This document shows positions 34,341 to 45,689 of a stretch of DNA of 58,653 nucleotides, one piece after another. The translations under genes and the position numbers were made by a program. The stretch's first letter is position 1. Every line of letters starts with the position of its first letter. The stretch is taken from positions 70,137-128,789 of the forward strand of contig ML976755.1 of NCBI GenBank assembly GCA_010015655.1, given 5' to 3'. This DNA is from Bimuria novae-zelandiae CBS 107.79 (taxonomy: Eukaryota > Ascomycota > Dothideomycetes > Pleosporales > Didymosphaeriaceae). The notes under the pieces are model-generated. The model saw only the letters and a program-made list of their open reading frames with translations. It did not search any database and was not told the DNA's origin.

Positions 34341-36615
34341 CTAACTATAAATAGCTCTATAGCTTTATTTTGCGTAAGCTGCTTTTTCTAAGGGTGGCTC
34401 GTTACGCGAATCCGGGCGTTACGCGCACGGACACGTTAACCAATGTGAGAACCAAGTTTGCGCGAAGAAACCAGTCCAAGGGGCCGGTTCATCTCCTCTC
34501 GACGCTCCTTCCCGTCTTCCCCGGCGTATTTCAGATCCTTTGTGGACGGATGAATGGCAGGTCTACTGATGCGGGTGACGAAGGAGACAGGCGAGCGCTG
34601 GTGAGTGTGCATTTTTCAATGAAACGGACGAAGTTTATTTTCCGTTCCGAGGTTCGCCTCTTCGCACATGTCAGTGGACCTCCGGAGACGTGGTCGTGGG
34701 GAAGCGCAAGGGTCCGATACTGCTGTGTAGGATGCAGCGCTATCTTAGGCACTGTATTGAATGTAGGTGATCAATTCATCGTCGTGCAAAATCATGATCC
34801 AATTAGTTTGGTCACGTCCAATTGTGGCAACGTCACAAAATTTGAATATAGCCTTGGTGTCTTCCGAGGAGCCTGCATGGAGATCCGCGTTACTTGCATC
34901 AAGTGTGAGTGTTGCCGCTAAATGTGCGTTAACCAGATACACTCTTCTGTAGACCGTGCGTTCGAAGCGGTCCAGCTTCAGCAGAATTTTATTTGTCTCT
35001 GGCATCATAGATAGCTTATTGAAGTGATGGTGCTCTAGCCATTTAAGATTCACAGCAGAACACTCTGCGGTCCAAATACTTGAAAGCCATTACCCAGTAC
35101 GAAACCGTATTGCAAAGTAATGTTGAGTCGCAGCTCTGAACTCAGCGTGAACGTCAAAGTGTAAAATTCCGATACCGATGGCTGAAACTTCAACATTAAG
35201 CTTGCCGAACAGGAGAGTGGGTCTACAAAGAAATAGGATTGTGGCATTGGTGAGAAAAGAAGGGTCCAGTAATAGTCAAGAATAGCTAAGATGATTGCGC
35301 AAGAGTTTATACTCATGACGACCACTGGGGTACGCGTGACGCAGCGGAGCGTTGCGCTGGCCCTGATATCTTTTCCATCGACATTGCTTGTTTCAAAACA
35401 AACGTACTTTGTTCGCAGCAAAATCAGTACAATCATAAGGCCCCTTCTGTTAGCCCCAAATCATGACTACTGCTAGTATTCCTTGCGTGTCACCAACCCG
35501 AGCATCCCCGTTTCGCATTGTTGAGCCTCTTCGTCGCCTCATACAACTTCTTCTTGTCGTCCTCGTATTTCCGTCTGCACTCCTGATATTTTGCTTCAGT
35601 CTCTTCGTGTTCCTTGCTCGCTTTCACTTGAGCTCTTGTAGCCTTTTCAATGTCATTTGGTCGGTCCCGGGATTCCTCGTTTGAGAAGTTATGTCCTCGT
35701 TGGCGAAAAGGTAATCGGTAGTTGTGACCATACCTATAACCGTAGTTGTAACGAGGCGCTCTTCCATTGGGTGAAAGGCACCCAGAGTACATGGTATAAT
35801 GTCGTACAAGCCTGTTCTGCGGTCGTTTTCGTTGGGTCTAATGATTGGCACAAGAGTGACGTCCAGTGCTTGGTCGGAAGCTGCGGTCATAGTGATGGCT
35901 AGGTTCCGTGTCGTGATTTATAACATGCAGTCTTCTCCATTATCAAACAGGATCGTTGGTATGGTGACGAGCATGCATGCGTGTCTTCATCCATTGCTGT
36001 TCGAAGTTTTTGCCGTCTCAGCACGTTCAACTTACGGCACTCTAAGCCTTATCATGATCCCAGAGCTTAATATATATATAAACACTCTGCTTTTTTCCAT
36101 TATGTTCGTGGTCAGCAGCTATCGGTTCGGTAGAGTAGCAATCGACAAGGAGCAAACTTTCAGTTGCCATGACGCCCAGAGGGAGATGAGGTGCGTATTT
36201 TGCGAGTCGAATACTCCAAAAGAGAAAGGGACCTTTCTTTGGCGATGATTTGAACATCGACGGATCGGCTTGACGGTGAAGGGCAGAGTAATGGTGGTGC
36301 CATTCGCCCTGCGTCCAAATGTCGGAATTCAGGTAACTTTTGTGCCGGCGCTAGCCCGCTCTCGTCCAACCCTTTGGCCACCACGTGGCCTCCAATCACC
36401 CGTGAACGACCCCAGCTATTCGTCGTATCTCACATCTTACGATACGTGCAGACCATCTGCATGTACTGTAGGACACAGCACAGCATGCAGCACGAGATTT
36501 CTGGGCTTCCAGCCCTCCACAGAGGCGTAGTTGCCCCGCCTCACGCCTTTCACGCACATTCATTGACCAGGCTGATCATTGCAAACCGCCTTACCACATC
36601 GCTCGATCTAATACC
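34341..36615. other. Normal-composition stretch without a recognised gene
   Basis: The AT-rich transposon block ends near 34370 and ordinary composition begins. Medium open frames occur on both strands (for example 34370-34921 +, 35050-35436 -, 35624-35890 -), many overlapping. None shows a known domain and I could not chain them by convincing splice sites. Decayed or lineage-specific coding sequence is possible, mostly on the - strand. Confidence 0.4.
35490..35792 (-). CDS. Possible small coiled-coil protein (weak)
   Basis: A 100-codon frame from ATG at 35792 to a stop at 35490. The first 40 residues are Y/R/N-rich (NYGYRYGHNY). Residues 48-92 are a charged, heptad-like stretch (IEKATRAQVKASKEHEETEA, then YQECRRKYEDDKKKLYEATK), which would form a coiled coil. 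I do not recognise the protein. It overlaps other frames on both strands, and no promoter or splice evidence singles it out. It may be one exon of a longer - strand gene with 35624-35890, or chance. Confidence 0.2.
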   Translation of the reverse strand: MYSGCLSPNGRAPRYNYGYRYGHNYRLPFRQRGHNFSNEESRDRPNDIEKATRAQVKASKEHEETEAKYQECRRKYEDDKKKLYEATKRLNNAKRGCSGW

Positions 36616-37696
36616 ATGGCTGTGTGCAGGATTGAGGGAAACAACGACATGTATGGGCTGGGGATCCGACTCGGATACTACCTCCAGTGGTACGGAGCGA
36701 TCCTCGCGCGATGGATAGCGCCTTCGGAGGTCAAGAATTTGGCCTCTTCTCTCGATCTGTTCGCCGCGGCGACATTCCTCGCGCTTATCATCTTGACGGC
36801 GAACGACATCAATATTCTCGAGCCTGTGGAGACTTATATCGTGCTGTTGCTCATGTTTGGCGCTTATCTGGTACTGGTGCCGATATACATATGGCGACTG
36901 CTGACAGGATGCGATCCTTACTGGGTAAGTAGCGTCGCTTTCCATCTCTTAAAAGCTATCCGTTGTTCCAGCTATTGTCTGTAGCCTTTCATATAGAAGG
37001 TTCTTTCTTTGTGCTACCCAAGTGACGATTTGTGCTACTGACAAGTGCAATGCGACGGTGTAGGATCCGACACGATATCCGCGCGTCAACCTGGGAGCAT
37101 TTTCGGCGACCCTGAGCTTTATGCTTCTCATCGGAGTGTTGATCTTTCAATACTGGTTCTGGTTCGATCGCGTACCGGATCTCGATACCCGTCATTGCCA
37201 GCAATATGGCTTCGTAATTGGCCAGGTGCGCCTCAACAGCAAAGTCTCAGTAGTCTTGCACGCCCTGATGTACTTTTGGTTGGGACTCGTGTGCCTGTAC
37301 ATCCTTCTTCTCAAATTCAGAGCCCTGGCAGGGTTTCCGGATCCAGGAGCGCGATCTCGCAGAGCCAAAAAAGCGCACATCGAATTGCTGCAAAATTTGG
37401 ACGTTTGGATCAAGATAGTCGTTGCGCTTGCTGTTACCGTCGCCACGGAGCTAACGATATCTTGGAACGAGATCAGAGGTGTTGGCACCCTGTCTGGAGC
37501 CGGCCAAACTATCCCGTTCGCTATCGGCCTAGGTGCGATCGTCCGGGTGATTTACGTGGCTATGGCTTATGAGAGCGATTACACGCCTCCGCCCAGGCCG
37601 ATCACAGTCTCTCAAGTGCCAGATTTCTCGGTGGACGAAGAATCCATTATCTCGCGTCCATCCCGGGTTCGAAGGCGATCAGTTGGGTTGGACTAA
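36616..37696 (+). CDS. Multi-pass membrane protein, two exons
   Basis: Exon 1 is 36616-36924 and exon 2 is 37064-37696. The intron of 139 bp has a consensus donor gtaagt and acceptor gtgtag, and phase 0 joins ...GCDPYW to [11 protein letters not shown]. The product is 313 residues. It starts with a conserved-looking block, [18 protein letters not shown], followed by six or seven hydrophobic segments (about residues 43-63, 75-98, 112-135, 163-187, 218-240, 254-280). The C-terminal tail is hydrophilic with basic residues ([12 protein letters not shown]). The N-terminal block and the DPTRYPRV motif are typical of a family of uncharacterised fungal integral membrane proteins; this is from memory of the family. 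No catalytic motif is seen and the function is unknown. The ATG at 36616 is chosen because it directly precedes the conserved block; an upstream exon joined at the cag before 36631 cannot be excluded. Confidence 0.75.
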
Positions 37697-37855
37697 GAAG
37701 CGCATCCGCAAGTCGTAGTCGTCTTTTGTTATGCGACGTGTGGAGCTGGCAGTTAGGGAATGAAGGCGGGAGAGCTCTCCCGTGCTTTCCCTCAAAAAGA
37801 GGGTGTATAGTCCTTTGCATTCGCGAGGTTGGAATTACGGCAATATTACTCCTTC

Positions 37856-37857
<2 letters not shown>

Positions 37858-37903
<46 letters not shown>
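37858..37903 (+). repeat. 46-base poly-G run
   Basis: An uninterrupted run of 46 guanines about 160 bp past the stop of the membrane protein gene. It produces artificial polyproline and polyglycine frames. It could form stacked G-quadruplexes. Its exact length may be an assembly estimate. Confidence 0.95.
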
Positions 37904-37906
<3 letters not shown>

Positions 37907-38346
37907 CAAAGTGCGTGAAGGCATCAGTGCAGTAATGCTTGTTCTTATTTCGGCATGGAGCTGACAGGTTGAAGCAAACTTTTCGATCCACCTCAGCAAT
38001 TATGCGAGCCCAATTACGAATATGACGATTCAGTTTTGGAAATGGCACCTGGTCTTTTCTATTAGGCTTGTTGTGTCGTCTAGGTAGAAGTGTTGGTACT
38101 AACATGGTAGTCTCTTTTCGGGAGGGACCGAAATTGTGGTGTTCGTTTGATGGGTGACGCAACCGATCAACCCCACCATTAGCCGCTGATTGCTGACCGA
38201 CGTGTACCACCTGCGATCCAACGATTCTGGAGCAAACATGACTGCGCTCAACGTAACGCTCCGCTGCCTAGCTATCATGTATATGTACTTTGAAACAGAA
38301 TAATTTATAAAAAATTGTAATGTTTTCGTTGAGAACAACTTCAAAC

Positions 38347-38418
38347 GGCTTGCTGGCGCAATGGTAGCGCGTGGCCCTCCTAAGGCCAAGGTTGTGGGTT
38401 CGAGTCCCACGTAAGTCT
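38347..38418 (+). tRNA. tRNA-Arg (anticodon CCT)
   Basis: The cloverleaf folds by eye. The acceptor stem is GGCTTGC with GTAAGTC (two G-U pairs). The D arm is GCGC-AATGGTA-GCGC. The anticodon stem TGGCC/GGCCA is perfect, with loop CTCCTAA giving anticodon CCT. The variable loop is short (aggtt). The T arm is GTGGG-TTCGAGT-CCCAC. No intron is seen. It decodes AGG arginine codons. A T-rich stretch (cttttttttcg) about 35 bp downstream can serve as Pol III terminator. It lies alone between the poly-G run and the gene-poor region. Confidence 0.92.
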
Positions 38419-39770
38419 GGACGAAATATCCTTCAAATAATATCGCGCCTCTTTTTTTCGAAAAAGATTTGACTACGTGGAGGAATTTGTGGTAACCCCG
38501 AGAATCAATCAACATCAAATTCTACTGTAATTCTTCTTTTTCTTCTCCACACAAAATCGTGTTACTACTTCTTTTTGTTAGACTAGAAGTAACGCGTAAT
38601 GAATCGCGTCGATGTCTCTGACAACCTGTTCACACCACCTTATGTACAGAGGGCTGTAGTGACGGTACGCATCGTTACCACTAATTTTGAAGAACGGACT
38701 CGGTTTCGAGGCGCCAACGCACCGTCTCATGTAACAATCAGTCATAAGCTTTATACAGCCTAAGAGCTCCAAGCTTTTCTTTGATCGTCTTCAACGATCT
38801 GAATAGATCATGCGACACACAGCAACCGAAAAACGCGATGATCACAGCAACAGAAGGGCGCACCAGAACAACCCCAAGAGTTTCTCATCACTTCTTTGTG
38901 TACTGTCTAGGTCGTCCTGTGGGGCGCGTCGTTTACCCCAGCGGGATGTGGTGAGTGTATCGTGTACCACCCCAGTACAATGAGGCAGAATCGTGTCGTG
39001 TAAAGGAAGTGGGTAGATGGTGAGTGACCTTTAAGCTTACAAACTACCAAGTAGGCTAATGCTTCTCCGGCTGACGCGAGAGCTAAATACCAGGAGGATT
39101 TTCACTACCAAAATGATGCCTGGGAAGGATTGGTGAAATATATCATCACCACGTCGCACTTGAGGCGAAGTAGTTGCATGGCACAGTTTGCATTTTCTTT
39201 TAGGTCATACATGTGCTCTGCTAGTCCATGAATCGCCACGACGTTTCTGGTTCATTTTTGGGTAAGTTCATGAAGCGGGAGGGTAACCTCGGGCATCGAA
39301 AGATTTCACATGTGAGGAAGCAGGTGCATCATAGCGCCGACTTCTCCAGGAATGTTAAAAGAGCCCAGTCCCTGTACCCATCGCTTTGGGATATTAATTT
39401 TTTTAGACAGCCGCAAAGCACCAAGCCATGGCAGCAGGTGCTTACATGTTTTAGTCAGCTTGCGGCAAGGTTTTGTGAGAAAGGAAACCTTCTAAGAAAA
39501 ACTTCGAGCTTATATGCAACGCACCGCGCTCACTTCAGTTCAGACGATAAGTCCAAGATACCGCAGAACTTTTATGAGTTTATGAACAGTAATGATGCGC
39601 ATCATTATATTCTGTTAAGAGCCAAGGCTGGCTGAGTTAGAGGTTGCACAGGAACATGTATGCTGGCACTATGTGATATTGCATAAATTCAGCAAAGCAA
39701 GCCACAAAAGCTTTTGATAGTTGCTTTTATAATAAGAACAGAAACACTCTCTATGGTTGTATTTTGAGCC
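38419..39770. other. Gene-poor stretch, one unassigned open frame
   Basis: No recognisable gene. A + strand frame at 39228-39635 (135 codons, ATG start, basic, no known motif) is the only medium one; its composition does not distinguish it from chance. No transposon ends were seen here. Confidence 0.3.
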
Positions 39771-42570
39771 ATTTTAGTCAGCCCGAGCTACGTGGTGTAG
39801 TAGCAGAGACTCTATTGCGATCGACAAGGATTTTATAGCCGCCCGCAAGCTTTTGTCAATTCGGATCTTTCTCCCCAAAAGCCGTTTGAGCGCCCCATGA
39901 TGAGGGAGAGGCAGCGACGATGAGCATCATCAATGCTTTGAGGATTATTCCTCGGGCGGACAGGTTGACCAGGGCGCGCTACACATAGCCAACGAAATAA
40001 GACTTTCAAAGCTGCCAGGCAACCACTCCGTACGCGCTGATGTGTGGTATTTTAGAGAGAGAGCAATTACCAAGCTCATGGAATAGTTGATTTGAAATTT
40101 TAGTGGGGACAGCAGAGGCGATGTTGTGTGAAGAAAGGAATGCTTTTCGAGAAGAGCGTAAAATTTTTACAGAAAGAAATCCTGGCTGAGCCGCGATCAG
40201 ACAATAGAAAGTCTCCAATTCGGGGTAAGGGCGTTACATGGAGGGTGTATATGGTAATGCACGTCACCGCTAGGCCGTACCGAATTCAGAATTTGACCAG
40301 CGCATGAAAGCAGTCCATGCTGTGAGAAGGTAGTTCGAGCGGTCCGCATCGCCCAATTCATGATTTCTTTTTCAAATTTATGCCAACGACCGAAACCGAG
40401 GACATATAATGGTCGTACCAGATTTTAGAGCACCCGAAGCACCAGCTCATGCGGTATGGGAATGTGACTTTTAGTCAAGCCGAAGCAAGATTGCAGTGTG
40501 TGAAGAAAGAACCGTCTCCACGAAAATCAGCACACGTATATAGAAAAAATAAAACCGGCATTACATCGGACGATGAAAAGCTCAAAAGCAGTGAGTTGGA
40601 TAAGAAAATACATAGCGGCGAGCTCAATGTGATGGTGGCGTGCACCAACACAGCCTACCAAGTCACAGGTAAGCCAAACGGCCGAGGCGCAGGACCGTGA
40701 GTATCTCTTCGGTAGTTTTTGACAGCGGCAAAGCGGGTCATCAAATCGGAATTAATGGTTTTTTAGTCACCCCCAGCACCAGCCATGGCTTACGCGTAGT
40801 GGTCTTTTTGTTCCCCTTTAGTGAGGTTTTGTGATGAGAGTGAAACCTGAGCGGACATTCACGGGCTCTTATAGACAAAAATGTGCTTGATCGCTTCTAG
40901 ATGGTCGCTTCAAAATCAAGTGACGATGACTCTGGGAAATGAATGACTGGGTGATGTGGATCATGACTCACCATCTCCCGGTCTTATCAAAGGGCTAGAT
41001 ATGGCAACACCTCATAGGATTTCATTGTTGATGATTTGAGTCAGCCAAAAGCCCAGGCACTCCATAATAAGTGCCGTTGCGCATTTTAACACAGTACCGA
41101 AGAACACCATAATTTCGCATTCGGTAGGTTTTAGACAATCCAAAGCTCCGCTCCATGGTGAACGGCTGCTGCGTATTTACTCCTTCGTCACCAAGGGCCA
41201 TGTATGGAAGCAACCCATGATATCTTGTACTGTGTAATGTGATGGGTGAAGCTTCCGGTGAGGCTGCCAGCCTGCAGTTGGATTGTTTTCCTTCATTTGT
41301 TATGTTGCATATGGCATATGCAGCTTCCCGGAGAAGCGGTGACACCTGATTGCTGGCGTATGCAGCTTCCCGGAGGAGCGGTGACCCCTGACTGCTGGTA
41401 TATACGCCCTCAGCGCTCACCCTTCGTAGATCATGCATACCATCATTTTTCAGCCTCATCTTAGGTTCACATGTAATTCGAGACAGCCCGGAAGCTCATG
41501 CATTCCATACACTGTTCTATCGTGTATTTTAGGACAGAGCCGAAGGACTCAATCATTTCGCCTTCCGTGTAATTTTAGACAGCTCAAAGCTCCACTTAAT
41601 CGCATCGTTGCTGGCCGTATTTTAGTCCCCCTCGGTAATGTGCAGAAAGAGAACTCCGTAGCCAAAAGCCTAGGCAGTCCATAGGAAGTATCTGGTTGGA
41701 TTTTCACACAGCGTCGAAGCACGCCATGAGTTTTTCTGCTCTTAATTTTTTAGGCAGCCCAAAGCTCCTCCCATACTGGTCTTCAAAATTGCGTTTTTAG
41801 TCCACCACAGTGGATGTGTGGTGTAGAAAGCAAAACCTGCAAGCTTAGAGGACATTTATACACCTCACCACGCTGGTACCAGATCAGACGACCAAATCCA
41901 GCATGGAACCACAAAGAGTTGATACTGATCATCACCACTTCCCCCACGTTGTCATCGCGAGCCGCGCTGAAGCACTCCATGATCGGTATTTGGTAAGCTT
42001 TTAGACAGTCCAAAGCTCCACCCATCATGTATTTGAACATTCGTTTTTAGTCCACCACGATGGAAATGTTGTGCAAGAAGAAAGACCTGCAAGCTCATAG
42101 GGCGATTTATCCAATTCACCACAGTGAGTTCTGAGCAGATGACCGATAAACCTCCAAACCCTCAATTGGGAAGCTGATGCCCGTCATCATCACTCCTACT
42201 ACGCCGTCACCGCACCGTACCGAAGCACCCAGCCATTCCAGCACTCCTTTCGTATTTTGGACACACAGTCGCCGCAAACCATAAGCTGCTCGAAATACCA
42301 TTTTAGTCACCCAGAAACAAGGGCAAGCCATCAGCATGTAGAATAGTGAGTTTTAGATACCTAAGAACAAGGACAAAGCCATATAGCTGATCCATTGTGT
42401 TTTTAGTCCACCACACCACAACTGCTCCGTGTGAAAGAAAGATCCGCCACGGGGAATCTGGGGTTTATGTACCCAACCCAGCCCCAAGCCCATCACATAT
42501 AGAATAGCTGTCTTCGACACTTCTTTCGCTCATTCAGGGCTGGATGAGACGTACAGTGGTCGTGAAGGGC
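39770..42570 (+). repeat. Degenerate array of a ~250-bp unit with promoter-like core
   Basis: A recurrent module can be followed on the + strand: TTTTTAGTC-CACCAC, then TGTTGTGTGAAGAAAG, then CCTGCA..., then a TATA-like TTATATACCCAA, together about 80 bp. Copies start near 40098, 40478, 40815, 41795, 42045 and 42402 with varying decay. Between cores are shared pieces such as CATCATCACTACC, CCGAAGCACTCCAT and TTTTAGACAGTCCAAAGCTCC. The best-aligned neighbours (41795, 42045) are 250 bp apart. No long open frame runs through. The array continues beyond the AT-rich insertion at 45690-46480. It is either a decayed satellite or repeated copies of a promoter or 5' region. No known family is recognised. 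Confidence 0.6.
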
Positions 42571-42774
42571 ACGCTCATCACCTGTTACAGCGCTGACTTT
42601 GAGCAAGGGTGACTTTTATCGTCGAGCAAGCCGAGCTCAGAAACCACACAACACGAGATCTTTTGGGGAAAAAGCCGCACCATTGGTCTGAACGACTTCA
42701 AGCTTCGAGCTAGCGGCGGAGAAGGCATTAGACGGTGGCCATGTAACTTTGACACCAATAGTCTCATTCTTAGT

Positions 42775-43703
42775 AGTAAAGATTATCGTTTTTATTATTT
42801 TTGTTAGTTAGAGCTTATATATATAAATTAAAGTTTCCTATATCGGTCTTTATTTATTAAAATAGGTTTATAACCCCCCTTTACTCGTCTAATTAGGTAT
42901 TACTCTAAATTAAAATCACTTAAACTATGCGTAGCAGAATTACTAGTATTATGTATTTTAGTTAAGTTTTTATAATTTTTAGTATTTAGGTAAGGTTTTC
43001 TTTTTTATATAATACGTCTCTAAAGCCTTTATCAACAATTTCTTCTACTATGTAATAACTAGTCTAGTTAAACCTACTCATAATAAAATCTAGTTTCTAA
43101 TATTATAGTATAGTATAGACGTAATTAGTATTTATTTAAATAAAGTTATTAACACTTTACTAGCCCGCTAAAAGGATATATATAGCTCACTACATAATAA
43201 CCTATTTTAGTAGATTACTCCTACTAACTAACTTATAAACTTTTTTATATTTAGTATTGTCAGATATGAGGGTATCTTTGAAGAAGGAAGTCACTGTGAG
43301 TCACTGTGAGATGATTGTGTGGATATTGATGATGGAGATGATTGTTGATTTTTCGTTAAGAAACTCGACTGTGCGGGAGGTGTCTATCTAGGGTTGTTTA
43401 ACGCTTGCACTATATAGGCTAGTGCAGGGGCAGTAGTGCGCCAGCCTCCCTTCTTCGTCCTGTCGCACTCTGGGCGATAGTTTAGGTGAGGAGACAGTAG
43501 ATCGGTCGCACTCATACTGTAGGTGACAGTATGACTTACTGTGATTCACAGTAGGTCGTTCAATCTGACAAGTATCATAGTCCTTTTTCGCTATAAAAGA
43601 AGTAAGACTAAAAAAGTAATTTTAAGTAATACTTAAGTTATTAACTACTTTAGAAGCGTTTATAGTAGTATCATTAAAAAAAAATGTGCTAAAATTAGCG
43701 TTA
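42775..43703. mobile_element. AT-rich decayed sequence with a solo LTR inside
   Basis: Very AT-rich DNA with no readable frame, probably an old RIP-mutated transposon. It is interrupted by the solo LTR at 43258-43570 and bounded on the right by the pogo-like element B. It starts abruptly within the unit array near 42775. Similar DNA follows the pogo-like element at 45560-45690. Confidence 0.55.
43258..43570 (+). repeat. Solo LTR, 313 bp
   Basis: It begins tgtcagatatgagg and ends caatctgaca, so the ends form TGTCAGAT/ATCTGACA. The perfect target duplication agtat lies at 43253-43257 and 43571-43575. Internal direct repeats include gtcactgtga twice and several actgtga/cactg variants. It is GC-balanced against AT-rich surroundings, so it postdates or escaped RIP. 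It is not similar to the solo LTR at 11212. Strand is arbitrary. Confidence 0.9.
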
Positions 43704-45557
43704 GAGTCTCCCCCCCAGATTTGACCCAACCCTAGATTTAACCCAGCAAAATTAACTCTGCGCACGCGATCGCATTGCGCGTCGCGTGCGCTTTGCCAGC
43801 CCCTCTAATAAACTATCTACTAAATAATCCGAACCTTTCGCTTCCTCCTAACTATCTTCTTCTAGTACTATAACCTTTTGTGGGCGCCCCCTTACTTGTT
43901 TTATTATTAGCTTTGCCTCCTCTTCGCGGGCGATCTGCAACACTTCCGTTGTTATATAGATTAATTAACTTTTTAGTTAAACTCTTTTTCCTTTCTTAGC
44001 CTTCTTTTGCTTCTAAAGAAGCTTAGACTAATCTGCAATCTACTTAGCTTAAATAGCTATTATAGTATTCTATATTTTATAGAGGCGTATTATCTGCTCT
44101 GCGTAGCGTTTTACTGGCAAAAGGACTACGGGATCCTCGCGAAGCAACTCTATAAATTACTTATTTAATTTTAGTAGTTCTACTAGCTCTAGAGGAGAGC
44201 TCTATAGTAGAGAGAGATCTAAATTAGTCGCTTGTTATAGTGTAACTAGGATAGGTAATGGCAGGGGTAACTCGCGAGATAGGTTACTAAGGACGCGTAT
44301 AGGTAACGTAGGCTATAAGCTAGCGGCACGCTATCTACTAAGTATATTTTTCTTTAATATTGCCTTCTCTCGTGCGTAAGATAGTAATTCTATCCACTCT
44401 AATCGCGGGATGCGCTATAAGCTAAGCTAAGATATTACATGCGTCTCACAGGAGTAATACTGTTTAAACGCTAAAAAGATGCTAAGATTAAGAGGTTAGA
44501 GTATATACAAGCAATAAGCAGGTATAATTAGAAGATTAATCTAATTTCTTATATAATAGGCGATAAAATCTACGCGTATATAACTTCTATGTCTATCCGC
44601 GATAAGTAAACGCTAGCGCCCCGCAGCCTTATCGCAGGTTAATAGATTAAATACTCTCTTTAGCTATTCTAGACCTAGGTTATTTAATGTCTAGCTATTC
44701 TTACTAGTAGTAAAATGCCACCTTAGAGGCGATTGCTTATTAATCTATCGTGTGTTAATATTATTTCTTTTAAAGATTAGGAGGGGAGCCAGCGCTTCGC
44801 CTGTAGTATTAATATATTTAATATCTATAACCTATTTTTGCTTCTTAGTAATTACTTTATCCTTTTAAGTAGCATTAAGGTATACTAATACCTTCATAAT
44901 CTGCTCCTCACTAACACCAAATCCTGACTTATCTATATTCTATATATCTAAAGGGAGGTACGCATGCTTCTCTATTTTTAAAGCTACTGCGTTAAACTAG
45001 CGCTCTACACGCGCGTAGGATGCTCCTTTCTTTTATAAATGCTTAAGATGCTTAGTAAATACCCCTTCTATTTTAGGGTTCCTCTTTTAGAAACGTATAA
45101 TCTATTTATTATTAATATAAGAGAGTAATTATAAAGGAAGGGCTAGTTATAACGCGTGCGTAACACGTGCGGCCCGCATAAGGAGGGTAAGCTCTTTTAG
45201 TATTAAGTAGGTAATTTAGGTTCTAGTAATAGTGTAGTTCTTAATCTATTATACAAGAGTCTTTTCTTCCGTGTTTAATAAGATCTAAGCCATTTCGTGG
45301 CTTATAGACTATATTAAGCTACTATAATGCCTGCGGTGTAAGGTGCGTCGCGAAACTTTAAAGAAGTCTATAGCAGAATTTAGAGAAGAAAAATCTTTAT
45401 TTTAAAAGGTATATAAAGCCTTCTGTATTTAAATTTCGCGATTTAATTGTCTTTTTAGTGTTTAGGGAGGCATTAGTGGGGATAACGCGTGATGCATGCG
45501 CGTCGCGTGCTTTTGCTGGGTCAAATCTGGGGTTGGGTCAAATCTGGGGGGGGACTC
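43704..45557 (-). mobile_element. Pogo/Fot1-like DNA transposon B
   Basis: 1854 bp with terminal inverted repeats of about 45 bp (left GAGTCTCCCCCCCAGATTTG, right end GGGGGGGACTC) and a TA at each edge (43702-43703, 45558-45559). Each terminal repeat contains AGATTTGACCCA twice in tandem. It is the uninterrupted counterpart of element A (12212-19306) and shows what A looked like before Copia-2. The transposase lies on the - strand. Mutations relative to A are mainly C/T and G/A, each copy carrying private ones. Confidence 0.92.
43780..45450 (-). pseudogene. Pogo/Fot1-like transposase B
   Basis: On the - strand, text from 45020 down reads WFNAVALKMEKHAYL, DKSGFGVSEEQIMKVL and TKKQKQVIDIKYIN, the region of the first catalytic aspartate, then an LLIADRHRSYIRVDF block holding the second one (family form DGHGSH). 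Below 44100 the tail is charged (AREEEAKL). The N-terminal DNA-binding part above 45100 is too mutated to read. The product would be the DDE transposase of the element; the family is usually 500-600 residues, which fits the space. Interrupted by many TAG/TAA codons. Confidence 0.75.
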
Positions 45558-45689
45558 TATAATAAAAAAATTAAAATCTTAATAGGAGTATATTTTATTA
45601 ATTGTTTTATAATAGTAAATATTAGCTATATTATACTTACGCCGTTATATAGGAAAGTTACTATTTATTAATATAATAATTTATCTATA

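Noticed and set aside
34370..34921. 183-codon + strand frame as a gene
   Set aside because: It starts inside the AT-rich transposon border, shows no motif, and overlaps equally long frames on the other strand.
37647..38210. Open frames with long polyproline or polyglycine (187 codons on -, 69 and 60 codons on +)
   Set aside because: They are translations of the poly-G run and the 3' part of the membrane protein gene in other frames.
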